Assembly: GCF_001445575.1 (NCBI RefSeq)
Contig: NZ_CP013200.1
Span: forward strand, 930,001-994,000
Direction: 5' to 3'
DNA: 64,000 nt
From: Arthrobacter alpinus
Lineage (GTDB): Bacteria > Actinomycetota > Actinomycetes > Actinomycetales > Micrococcaceae
Shown: in pieces, positions 18,226 through 26,439 of the stretch
Numbering within the stretch: position 1 is the stretch's first letter
Layout: the number at the start of each line of letters is the position of its first letter
The notes under the pieces: generated by a model
The model's input: the letters and a program-made list of their open reading frames with translations, nothing else
Database searches by the model: none
What the model was told of the DNA's origin: nothing
Made by a program: the position numbers and the translations under genes

Positions 18226-19286
18226 GACTTGGAATACACCCCTGCTTCTCCGAATAGATGAGCTACCTTGTTGGCCCCGAGGATAAGAGCCAGTGAGACC
18301 AGGCCCTTGAGTAGACCGGCCGCTGCTGCGTAGCTCCAGTCACCGTTTTGCACACCTGTGTAGTACACGAAGGTGTCCAGTACTTCCGAGGCTCCGGCAC
18401 CCACAGCATCGCGCTGCAGGATCAGCTGTTCGAAGCCGACCGAGAGTGAATCACCCAGACGGAGAATCAACAGCAAGATGATGACCGGGCGCAAGCCGGG
18501 CAAGGTGACATGCCACATGCGTTTCCAACGGCCGGCACCGTCCACGGCTGCCGCCTCGTACTGTGACGGGTCAATGGCGTTCAGCGCCGCGAGGAACACG
18601 ATCATGCCCCATCCGGCGTCCTTCCAAATGCTCTGCGAGGTGATCAGGAACAAGAAGGTGTCCGGGTTGGTCATGATGTCCATGCCCTGCCAGCCGTTGG
18701 CCAGCAGTTGCTGGTTCAACAACCCGGCGCCACCCAAGATCTGCTGGAACACAGCAACCACCAGGACCCACGAGAAGAAATGAGGCAGGTAGACAATGGC
18801 CTGAATGGTGGCACGCACTGCTGGGCTAACCAGCGAGTTGAGCAGGATTGCCAAGAAGATGGGAATGGGAAAGAAGAAGAACAACTGGAATGCCGTGATC
18901 ACCAGAGTGTTCTTGACGGCCAACCAGAAATTGGTATCGGTCAGTACCCGCACAAAGTTATCTAAACCTACCCATGGGCTGTCCGGGATTCCCACGAAGG
19001 GTGAGTAGTCCTGGAACGCCACTACGTTGCCCAAGATGGGGACGTAGGCGAAGACTGCCAGCAATAGCACTGCGGGCAGGGTCATGAAGATCAAGGACTT
19101 GTCCCGGCGGAACCGGGCCTTCAGGCCCAGCCCTGCCCTCACTTCCTGCTTCACCTTGGGACCCTTGGAAGAGGAGCGACGGCGCTTGGGGCCTCCGGTA
19201 GCCGCACCTTCGCCGGAGTCCACGGTCCCGGAGGAGGCAGCTGCCTCCTTTGTCAGTAGGGTTTCCATGGAACGCTGCCCGCTCAC
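18222..19286 (-). CDS. Carbohydrate ABC transporter permease (LplB-like, CUT1)
   Basis: 354 aa. A basic, Ser/Lys-rich cytoplasmic N-terminus of about 60 residues (with RRRSSSKGPKVK) is followed by about six helices. Typical LplB-type features are LPAVLLLAVFAYVPILGNVVAFQ (helix 1), QYEAAAVDGAGRWKRMWHVT (EAA loop) and LPGLRPVIILLLILRLG. It works with the YtcP-like permease as a heterodimeric channel. Both ends overlap neighbouring genes by 4 bases (19283-19286 and 18222-18225), showing tight translational coupling in the order binding protein, LplB-like, YtcP-like. Confidence 0.93.
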   Translation of the reverse strand: MSGQRSMETLLTKEAAASSGTVDSGEGAATGGPKRRRSSSKGPKVKQEVRAGLGLKARFRRDKSLIFMTLPAVLLLAVFAYVPILGNVVAFQDYSPFVGIPDSPWVGLDNFVRVLTDTNFWLAVKNTLVITAFQLFFFFPIPIFLAILLNSLVSPAVRATIQAIVYLPHFFSWVLVVAVFQQILGGAGLLNQQLLANGWQGMDIMTNPDTFLFLITSQSIWKDAGWGMIVFLAALNAIDPSQYEAAAVDGAGRWKRMWHVTLPGLRPVIILLLILRLGDSLSVGFEQLILQRDAVGAGASEVLDTFVYYTGVQNGDWSYAAAAGLLKGLVSLALILGANKVAHLFGEAGVYSKS

Positions 19287-20956
19287 GCGCTCAGGAATCC
19301 GGTGTAGAACTCACGGAGCTCATCGCCACCGTTCTTCTTCCACGTGGCAAGTGCGGCATCCAGATCGCTGATCTTTTTGCGGCCGCGGGCAATATCCATG
19401 GCCAGGTCGTCGAACGGCTTGCTGAGTGAGCCGAACTTGGCGGGCTCCTCGATTTGCAGACCGAAGAACTGCTCCTCGACGACAAACGGCGCCTGGCGTG
19501 CTTCCCACTCGCTGGCCGACTCCACATAGCCCGGGTACTGAACCTTGGAATTGACGATGGGGGAGTTGACCAGGAATGCATAGGTGCTGGTCACTTCGGC
19601 AAGGCCCTTGTCCGTTGACTGCGGGATGTTGTTCTCATCCTTCTTGAAGTGCACGCCTTCAACGCCGTAGTTGATGAGTTGGTATTCCTGGGTACCAAAC
19701 GGCGCGGCAATAAAGTTGGCCACCGCGAGCAATTCCTCGATCTTGGCCTTGTCGTCGTTTTTCTTGATGAAGCTGAAAATGCTGGCGGGAGCACCTGCGA
19801 ACAAGGTGGGCTTGCCGCCGTCGGGAGCGAAGAAGTCCATCGGCTGCATGTCGTACTTGGGGTTGGTGGGCAGCATGCGTGCCAGGGATTCGTGCCAGCT
19901 GCCGAGCCCGTCAGTGGCCATGAGTGAGGCTCCGGATTCAAAGCGGGCCTTGGACTGCTGCAAGTTCCCGGCAACTGCATCCGGGTGAACGGCTCCGGAG
20001 GCAAAGAGTTTCGCGGTCCATTCCAAGGCGGCGCGGTATTCGTCCGTTTCGACCTTGTTCACGAGGGCGCCGTCAACCAGTGCCCACTTCGGAGCGACAC
20101 CGAACATGAGCTGGGCGCCGTTCCAAGCATCTTCAGAACCCCAGCGCTTCTTGGCGGGATTGGTCAATTCCTTGGCGATCTCAATGTACTCGTCCGCGGT
20201 CTTGGGGGCTTCAAGGCCGAGCTCGGTGAAGATGTCCTTGCGGTAGAACATGGCGTTTGTGAGCAGCGTGGAGGGGTAGGGCAGGCCGTAGAGGCCACCG
20301 GCAAAGGAACTGAATTTCCAGGCCGCGGTGGGTAGATTGGCCAGATTCGGGTATTTCTTGATTTTGTCGCCGGACAGGTAGGGCGCGAGGTCCTCGAATA
20401 CGCTGGTCACGGCCTGGCTGAAGCGGGGAGGAAGGTTCCAGGAAGGGATGACTACCCAATCCGGGACGTCCTTGGGAGAAGCCAGAACCGTCTGGATCTT
20501 ATCGCCGTAAGTGTTGCCATCATTGACCTGGAAATCGATGGTGGCACCGAGCTCCTTGTTGACTGCCTGGTAGTAGCTGTTGCTGGCCAGCGCCGGGGGA
20601 ACGGTCCACCACGCGGGGGTCATGGCCTTGTAGCTGCCGCCCTTGCCCGGCACTTCCGTGACAGACTTGACTAGGGTCTTCGGGATGGTGGTGAACCCGG
20701 GGGTGGAGCCGTTGACGCCGGCAATATCTGGAGTGACCAGACTGATGGGAATGTAGCTGGGGACCACCTTAGCTACCGAATCAGCCAGGCCAAGAGAAGA
20801 AGTGACCTGAGCCTTTCCCGCACCATTTCCGCAGGCCGTCAGAACTGCGGCGGTGCTGAGTGCGACGGCAGAGATGCCGGCGAGACCCAGAAAAGACCGG
20901 CGATTCAGACCATTTGTATCTGGACTGGCCGTTGCTACCTGGCGATTTTTCCTCAT
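19283..20956 (-). CDS. Extracellular sugar-binding lipoprotein of the ABC importer (Tat signal)
   Basis: 557 aa. Residues 18-42 carry a twin-arginine motif (NRRSFLGLAG) and a lipobox ending LTAC with Cys42, so the protein is predicted to be exported by Tat and lipid-anchored outside the membrane. The rest is a large LplA-like (family 1) solute-binding protein; proteins of this size usually bind long oligosaccharides. GGAGTG lies 8-9 bases before the ATG on the minus strand. It is the first gene of the importer operon. The presumed ligand, inferred from neighbours, is a xyloglucan-type oligosaccharide. Confidence 0.93.
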   Translation of the reverse strand: MRKNRQVATASPDTNGLNRRSFLGLAGISAVALSTAAVLTACGNGAGKAQVTSSLGLADSVAKVVPSYIPISLVTPDIAGVNGSTPGFTTIPKTLVKSVTEVPGKGGSYKAMTPAWWTVPPALASNSYYQAVNKELGATIDFQVNDGNTYGDKIQTVLASPKDVPDWVVIPSWNLPPRFSQAVTSVFEDLAPYLSGDKIKKYPNLANLPTAAWKFSSFAGGLYGLPYPSTLLTNAMFYRKDIFTELGLEAPKTADEYIEIAKELTNPAKKRWGSEDAWNGAQLMFGVAPKWALVDGALVNKVETDEYRAALEWTAKLFASGAVHPDAVAGNLQQSKARFESGASLMATDGLGSWHESLARMLPTNPKYDMQPMDFFAPDGGKPTLFAGAPASIFSFIKKNDDKAKIEELLAVANFIAAPFGTQEYQLINYGVEGVHFKKDENNIPQSTDKGLAEVTSTYAFLVNSPIVNSKVQYPGYVESASEWEARQAPFVVEEQFFGLQIEEPAKFGSLSKPFDDLAMDIARGRKKISDLDAALATWKKNGGDELREFYTGFLSA

Positions 20957-21076
20957 AATGTGTCACTCCTTTGTGATGGCGTGTGCCATTGATTGATCCG
21001 TTGTGGCGCTGTTCCCGCATGGGATTCACGAGGTCTAGGCGCTCGAAGCAAGCGAGGGAAATCTGTTGAAATAGTG

Positions 21077-21090
21077 TCGATGCGCTTCGA
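21077..21090. promoter_or_regulatory. LacI-type operator upstream of the ABC importer operon
   Basis: TCGATGCGCTTCGA is a 14-bp palindrome with one mismatched pair and shares GCGCTTCG with the site at 16128. It lies about 120 bp upstream of the binding-protein start (20956), in the region divergent from the GH3 gene. Confidence 0.65.
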
Positions 21091-21185
21091 TTGATTTGAT
21101 TCTAGGTTACGTGACACCCGTCACGCAACATTGACTTTTCTTCTGTAAATATATGAAAAATTGGTGTAACAATAGAACTCAATCC

Positions 21186-21195
21186 CTTGCGCAAG
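21186..21195. promoter_or_regulatory. LacI-like palindrome upstream of the GH3 gene
   Basis: CTTGCGCAAG is a perfect 10-bp palindrome with central CG, followed by CGTTT, and lies 36 bp upstream of the GH3 ATG at 21232. It resembles a LacI-family site but differs from the other two in its outer bases, so it may bind the local regulator weakly or another LacI-type protein such as a CcpA-like one. Confidence 0.4.
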
Positions 21196-21231
21196 CGTTT
21201 AAACATAAAACACCTTTCCGGAGAAACCACC

Positions 21232-22512
21232 ATGACTCAACCTGTCGCCATGACCACTCCTGCTCCCGAGCCCGCCAGCCATGAGCCCGCCAACAATGAG
21301 CAGTCCGGCAGCAGCCCTGAACAGTTATTGACGCAGTTGAGTCCGGCGGAGAAGGTTGCCATGTTGCACCAGCATTCACCGGCCGTGGAACGGCTGGGGA
21401 TCGCCGCCTTCCAGACGGGCACCGAGGGTGCCCACGGGGTTGCCTGGTTGGGAAAGGCGACTGTTTTTCCGCAGCCGGTGGGGTTGGCTGCCACATGGGA
21501 TGAGGACCTGCTGCAGCGCGTTGGGCAGGCTGTAGGACGTGAGGTACGGGCCAAGCACCAAGAGAATCCCTCGATCAGCCTCAACGTGTGGGCTCCCGTG
21601 GTCAACCCGTTGCGGCACCCGCTGTGGGGCAGGAACGAGGAGGGATTCTCCGAAGATCCCGTGCTGACCGGCCAGCTTGCGGGCGCCTTCTGCCATGGCC
21701 TGCGCGGAAATGACCCGGACCGGTGGCAAACGGTGCCAACCCTGAAGCACTTCCTGGGCTACAACAACGAGGTTGATCGCAATGTCTCCTCCTCGCAGCT
21801 GCGGGCCAGGGTCCTGCACGAGTACGAGTTGCCCGCCTACAGCACGCCCATCGCCGGCGGTGCGGTGGGCGCCGTCATGCTTTCCTACAATCTGGTCAAC
21901 GGAATGCCGGCCCACGTCTCGGACCTGGTGGCGGAGCACTTGCGTCAGTGGCCCGGGGGAGCGGATCTGGCGATCGTGACTGACGCTGGAGCGCCCACCA
22001 GCCTGTACAAGGCCGAGAAATATTTCCCCGACGCCCCTGCAGCCTATGCCGCAGCGCTGCTAGCCGGTGTGGACAATTTCACCGACGATGGCGCCGATTC
22101 AGCGCCCTCTATTGCCCATGTGGAAGCTGCTCTGGAGCGTGGACTGATCACCATGGAGCATGTCGATGCGAGCGTTTTGCGCATGCTGCGCCTCCGTGCG
22201 GCAACGGGGGAGTTCAGCGAGGAGACGCCCGCAGCGCAGTCCGGTGCCGAAGTTGCGGAGCAGGCGGCTGCCCACCGGGCGCTGGCTCGCGAAGCAGCTG
22301 CAAAATCTGTGGTCCTGCTGGCCAATAATGCCGTTTCACCTGTGGGGGAAGGTTCGACGGCGGGCCCGCTCCTGCCGCTTTCGGCGGACCTTGCTCAGGT
22401 GGCAATCATTGGTGGATTGGGGACTCACGTGCTGACCGATTGGTACAGCGGGACGCCAGAATATGCGCTCAGTGTAGCCGTTGGTCTAGGCGAAATCTAC
22501 CCGCCGCGTTGA
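21232..22512 (+). pseudogene. GH3 beta-glucosidase, 5' fragment cut by an insertion sequence
   Basis: About 426 residues, ending at a TGA that spans the IS boundary (22510-22512). The start is the ATG at 21232 with GGAGA upstream; the frame is open from 21187. It contains the GH3 N-terminal TIM-barrel: FQTGTEGAHGVAWLG, NVWAPVVNPLRHPLWGRNEE, VPTLKHFLGYNNE, and LAIVTDAGAPTSL with the likely nucleophile Asp. The beginning of the C-terminal sandwich domain is also present (VAIIGGLGTHVLTDWYSG). The remainder continues at 23868 in frame after removal of the IS and one CCGCGT copy. No signal peptide is present. Confidence 0.88.
22504..22509. repeat. Left copy of the candidate 6-bp target duplication (CCGCGT)
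   Basis: CCGCGT at 22504-22509 recurs at 23862-23867 on the other side of the IS. Joining the two flanks at this hexamer gives a continuous reading ...EIYPPRVQTVGGHD... across the GH3 gene. Such a short match alone would be weak; the restored frame makes it credible. The true duplication could be shorter. Confidence 0.65.
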
Positions 22513-22519
22513 CTCATCA

Positions 22520-22565
22520 AAGATGCCCGCGTAGCTGCTATCGAAGAATCATTTGGTAATGCCCG
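22520..22565 (+). repeat. Left inverted repeat of the IS
   Basis: 46 bp that match the reverse complement of 23799-23844 at 38 positions, including an identical 17-bp outer block and the block GAATCATTTG. Confidence 0.85.
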
Positions 22566-22616
22566 TCTAGCGGCGCGTCTGTCGTGCTGGTTGTTGCTGG
22601 CGGGGCACTGTGAGCC

Positions 22617-23846
22617 ATGGAGCTTTTGATGAGTCAACGTCAGGCGATCACGAAGGCCAGCGCTCTTCGGTATTCCCGTTCGAGCAGGTCTGCCAAGAAG
22701 ACCATTTTGGATGAGTTGTGTGCGGTGACGGGCTGGCACCGGGACCATGCGCGCAAGGCGCTGCGGCAGGCCCTGGTACTCAAGGTGGTCAAGGTGAGGC
22801 CTCCCCGGCCACCACTGTACGGTGAGACCGTGATCGAAGCGTTGAGGTTCTGCTGGGCCGTTCAAGGCACACCCTGCGGCAGGTTGCTGGCGGCTGCCCT
22901 ACCGGACCTTGTGCCCCGGCTGCGCCGGTTCAAGGAACTGGCCATAGATGATGTGACGGCGGAATTGTTGTTGCGGATTGCCCCGGCCACGATCGATCGG
23001 CGACTCAAGGCCGATCGGGGCAAGCTTGACCCGCGAGGGCGTTCGCATACCAAGCCGGGGACGTTGTTGAAGGACTTCATTCCGGTGCGGACCTGGGCCG
23101 AGTGGGACGACGCTGTTCCGGGGTTTGTCGAGATTGATTTGGTTGGTCATGAGGGTGGCAATTCGAAGGGTGAGTTCTGTTTCACCCTGGATATCACTGA
23201 CATCGCCACGGGATGGACCGAGACCCGCTCGGTGAAGAACAAAGCCCAGAAATGGGTATTCGCGGCCATCAAGGACGCCACCGCTGCCTTCCCGTTTCCG
23301 ATCCTGGGGATCGATTCGGACAATGGGAGCGAGTTCATCAACTGGGAGCTGTTCCGTTGGTGTGAGCAGGAGAATTTGACGTTCACCAGGTCCCGGTCCG
23401 GGAACAAGAATGACGGTGCGCATGTAGAGCAGAAGAACTGGCATATCGTCCGTCAGACCGTCGGCTACCACCGCTACGACACGGCCGCGGAGTTGGAGTT
23501 GCTGAACCAGATTTGGGCGCTTCAACGCCTACTAACGAACCACTTCGGCCCGCAGCAGAAACTCGTCAAGAAGGTCCGCACGGGGGCGAAGATCAGCAAG
23601 AAGTATGACCTGCCAGCCACCCCGTATCAACGCGTCCTAGCTGACACAGGAACCGTGAAGAAGACGGTCAAGACGAAGTTGACCAAAGAGAACAAACCCT
23701 TAAATCCAGCGGCCATCCAACGCCAGCTCCAAAGCCTCGCCGGCGAACTGCTGACCCTGACAACGGCAAAGCAAGGCCCTAAGCCTCAACCATCCCTGCG
23801 GGCAATATCAAATGATTCCACGAAGAAAGCTACGCGGGCATCTTGA
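22617..23846 (+). CDS. IS transposase, DDE type with integrase (rve) core
   Basis: 409 aa (405 from the in-frame ATG at 22629). The N-terminal part is helical and DNA-binding-like (KTILDELCAVTGWHRDHARK). The catalytic core follows: FVEIDLVGHEGGNSKGEF with the first Asp, ILGIDSDNGSEFIN with the second, and GAHVEQKNWHIVRQ with the Glu. The C-terminus is basic. The stop codon lies in the right inverted repeat region (23844-23846). The start region overlaps one arm of a 15-bp inverted repeat (22625-22639) whose partner is at the left IS end. It looks intact and may be active. Confidence 0.9.
   Translation: MELLMSQRQAITKASALRYSRSSRSAKKTILDELCAVTGWHRDHARKALRQALVLKVVKVRPPRPPLYGETVIEALRFCWAVQGTPCGRLLAAALPDLVPRLRRFKELAIDDVTAELLLRIAPATIDRRLKADRGKLDPRGRSHTKPGTLLKDFIPVRTWAEWDDAVPGFVEIDLVGHEGGNSKGEFCFTLDITDIATGWTETRSVKNKAQKWVFAAIKDATAAFPFPILGIDSDNGSEFINWELFRWCEQENLTFTRSRSGNKNDGAHVEQKNWHIVRQTVGYHRYDTAAELELLNQIWALQRLLTNHFGPQQKLVKKVRTGAKISKKYDLPATPYQRVLADTGTVKKTVKTKLTKENKPLNPAAIQRQLQSLAGELLTLTTAKQGPKPQPSLRAISNDSTKKATRAS
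23799..23844 (-). repeat. Right inverted repeat of the IS
   Basis: Partner of the left repeat at 22520-22565. It contains the last codons and the first base of the stop codon of the transposase gene. Confidence 0.85.
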
Positions 23847-23861
23847 CATGATTCCCCGGGC

Positions 23862-25475
23862 CCGCGTGTTCAAACGGTGGGCGGACACGATGTGGTTGCC
23901 CTGCGCAGCATCCGGACGGGCCGCTACCTCGGAACTGCTGCCGAGAATGAATCCCTTGCGGCAACCTCGGCCACCGCCGGTGCCGATCAGCTCTTTGAAT
24001 TACAGGATTGGGGTGGCGGGGAAGTTACCTTGCGGGCACGCAGTAACTCGCTCCTGCTGGCCGCTGGGAATGACGGTTACCTTTACCCCAGTGCCACCCG
24101 GGTGGGCGGCTGGATTGTGCAGGAGACCTTCCGCCTCCATCGGGACAGCGACGGCAGTGTCCGGATCCAACACGTCGGCACAGGAAAATGGGTTCACATC
24201 GAGGCGCACACAGGCAGCGCCCTGCTGGTGGCTGGCGATATCGAGGTGGCTGACCGCTTCACGCTCCGCATCCAGGAGAACGGTTTAGAAGCAGTGGCGG
24301 CAGCGGCTGCCCAGGCGAGTGTGGCCGTCGTCGTGGTTGGCAATGATCCGCACTTGGGTGGACGGGAGACGTTGGATCGCAGCAGCCTGGAATTGTCGCA
24401 GCGCGATCAGGAAATGGTCAGGGTAGCGCGGGAGGCGAATCCCAACACCGTGCTGGTGATTGTTTCCTCCTACCCCTATGCCTTGGGTGACTTGGCGGAT
24501 ACGCCGGCCATTGTGTGGACCTCCCATGCCGGTCAGGAGCTGGGGCATGGCGTAGCGGATGTGCTTTCCGGAGCTGTGGAACCCTATGGCCGACTGCCGC
24601 AAACGTGGTTTGCTCACGATGGCGATCTGCCAGATATTTTGGACTACGACATCATTTCAGGTGGCGGAACCTACCAGTATTCGCGCGCCGAACCCTTGTA
24701 TCCCATGGGTCACGGACTCGGCTATTCAACGGTGGAGTACAGCGATCTCTTGGTGACAGACCACGGCGATGCCTGGCTGGAAGCATCGCTGACGGTCCGC
24801 AATACCGGTGCCCGTGAGCTGGCCGAGCTGGTGCAAATTTATGCGGCCGCGCCGGATCACCGCTTCGAATTCCCGCGCCGCCTGCTGCTTGGCCATACCA
24901 GAGTCTTGCTGGCCGCCGGCGAAGAGCGGGTAGTCAAGGTAGCCATTGCTCGCGAGCGGTTGGCCACGTTCAGCGTCACCTCCCTGGCGATGCTGACCGA
25001 GCCGGGGGAGTACATTTTCCTCGCTGGACGGTCGGCGCAGAACCTGCCGCTCTCGGCTAGTTTGGTGTTGACCGGGGCGGGCAGTTGCGACCGGGCGCCC
25101 GGGGACGCCATCCGTGCAGAGCACTTCGATGCTGCGCAAGGGGTGGAACTGGTGCCGGAAACACACCTCGCTGGCACGGCTATTAAGGTTGCGTCGGGGC
25201 ATCGTTCAGCGCTGGCGTACTACAAGAACTGGTCCGCGCTACCTGCTGGGCCGGGTGAGCTACGGGTGCTCGACGGCGGCAGCGGACGGGTCAGTTTTGA
25301 ACGCGCTGGAGCGGCTGGGACATGGCTGCCGTGGCTGACAGTGGATGTACCTCTAGGCTCTGGCGGGGTCATCGACTTTGATCTCCCAACGGTGGGCAAC
25401 GGCCTTCCTGCCGATCTTCGCGTAGGGATCTCCGGGGACGTGACGCTGGTGGCGTTGCGTCTGGGCAAGCACTAA
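23862..25475 (+). pseudogene. GH3 beta-glucosidase, 3' fragment with fascin-like and C-terminal carbohydrate-binding-like domains
   Basis: The frame enters from the IS side at CCGCGT and continues PRVQTVGGHDVVALRSIRTG. A beta-trefoil, fascin-like domain (about 24-26 strands; GRYLGTAAENESL, LLLAAGNDGYLY, GKWVHIEAHTGSALLVAGD) sits where many GH3 proteins carry a PA14 insert. The GH3 C-domain then resumes (VAVVVVGNDPHLGGRETLDR, ALGDLADTPAIVWTSHAGQE, GHGLGYSTVEYSDL), followed by a fibronectin-III-like domain and a CBM6-like C-terminus. A GTG at 23877 could start a 532-aa product, but without the barrel it would not be a working glucosidase. Confidence 0.85.
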
Positions 25476-25476
25476 A

Positions 25477-26235
25477 TCAGCGGGCCAGCATGCCCCATAC
25501 AAAGTAGGCCGAACATGCGGCGGAGCCACCAATGACGAGGGCAAAGCCGGTGAGCCAGAGGAAGGACGGCACACCGGTTGACTGCGCCAGCAGGTAGGCG
25601 TCGGAACTGGTGAGTTGGTTGCGGCGGCGAGTGTGGACCGCTGCGACCTTGAAGAAGTCGCGAACCGAGCCGACGGCCAAGGCGATCCCCAAGGTCAAAA
25701 TCGCCCAGCTGACAGTCTGAGCATCGGCGAGCATGACAAGGCTCTGCGCCACAGCGGCGCTCAGCAGGGCCACCACGATCCCGGTGAAGTTCCGCAGGAA
25801 TATCAGAGCCAACAGCAGGATCAAGGCGCCGATGGATGCTGCTGCACCTGCCCACCCTGCCGACACTGACCAAACAAGTGCCAGCCCCACGACGGCAGGT
25901 GCTGGGTAGCCCCAAAAGCCGGACCACGTGGCGCTGAAACCGCGCCGGCCGCTGCTGACCAGCTGGCCCGAATGATCCAGCCCGATCTTCAGGCCATGCA
26001 CCACACGTCCTGTCATGAGGGCAGCAAAGGCATGGCCGAGCTCGTGCACAAACGTCACATACAGCCCAAACCAGCGCCAGGTCACTCGCGGAATACTCAA
26101 CACCACGGCGGCCGCCACTATGCCCAAAAGGATGCCAGCGGGAACGCTCAGCGGATCGGTCCGAGTAAAGCCAGCAAGGACAGCACCCCACCACGTGGTG
26201 GCTGCATTTCCGAGCTGTTGCGCTGCATTATCCAT
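25477..26235 (-). CDS. M50-type membrane zinc metallopeptidase family protein
   Basis: 252 aa with about six transmembrane helices. Residues 64-68 form the zinc motif HELGH within the sequence FVHELGHAFAALMTGRVVHG, as in M50B (S2P-like) intramembrane proteases. A clear second metal ligand of NPDG type is not obvious, so activity is uncertain. The gene is convergent with the GH3 3' fragment, whose stop ends one base away (25475). Neighbours give no hint to a substrate such as an anti-sigma factor. Confidence 0.83.
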   Translation of the reverse strand: MDNAAQQLGNAATTWWGAVLAGFTRTDPLSVPAGILLGIVAAAVVLSIPRVTWRWFGLYVTFVHELGHAFAALMTGRVVHGLKIGLDHSGQLVSSGRRGFSATWSGFWGYPAPAVVGLALVWSVSAGWAGAAASIGALILLLALIFLRNFTGIVVALLSAAVAQSLVMLADAQTVSWAILTLGIALAVGSVRDFFKVAAVHTRRRNQLTSSDAYLLAQSTGVPSFLWLTGFALVIGGSAACSAYFVWGMLAR

Positions 26236-26439
26236 TCTTGAAGGCTAGAGCATCTTGCTGGGGGCTGTTGACAAATCCGCCCCTACCCGTGCAACACTGG
26301 AAAAGTTCGCATCCCCTTCGTGAGGAAAATTTCCGTTGAAGATTTGGTTCGCTTTCGCCTAACGGCGCTGAAGTGATGCACGCTGCGCCCACAACGGCCC
26401 GGCCTGCACTCCCGGCGCATTCATTTGTCGAGGAGAACC

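Larger units (their letters stand above)
22510..23861 (+). mobile_element. Insertion sequence of about 1.35 kb in the GH3 gene
   Basis: The element separates two in-frame halves of a GH3 gene. It has long imperfect inverted repeats (46 bp, 38 matching; 22520-22565 and 23799-23844), whose first 17 bases AAGATGCCCGCGTAGCT are identical, and one transposase gene. The exact outer ends are uncertain by several bases because the repeats stop about 10 bp inside the left end and 17 bp inside the right end deduced from the duplication. The family was not identified; the transposase is of the DDE/rve-core type. Confidence 0.85.

Noticed and set aside
23877..25475. Independent glycosidase gene starting at GTG 23877
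   Set aside because: The reading continues in frame upstream to the IS boundary, lacks the catalytic barrel and joins with the upstream GH3 half at CCGCGT.
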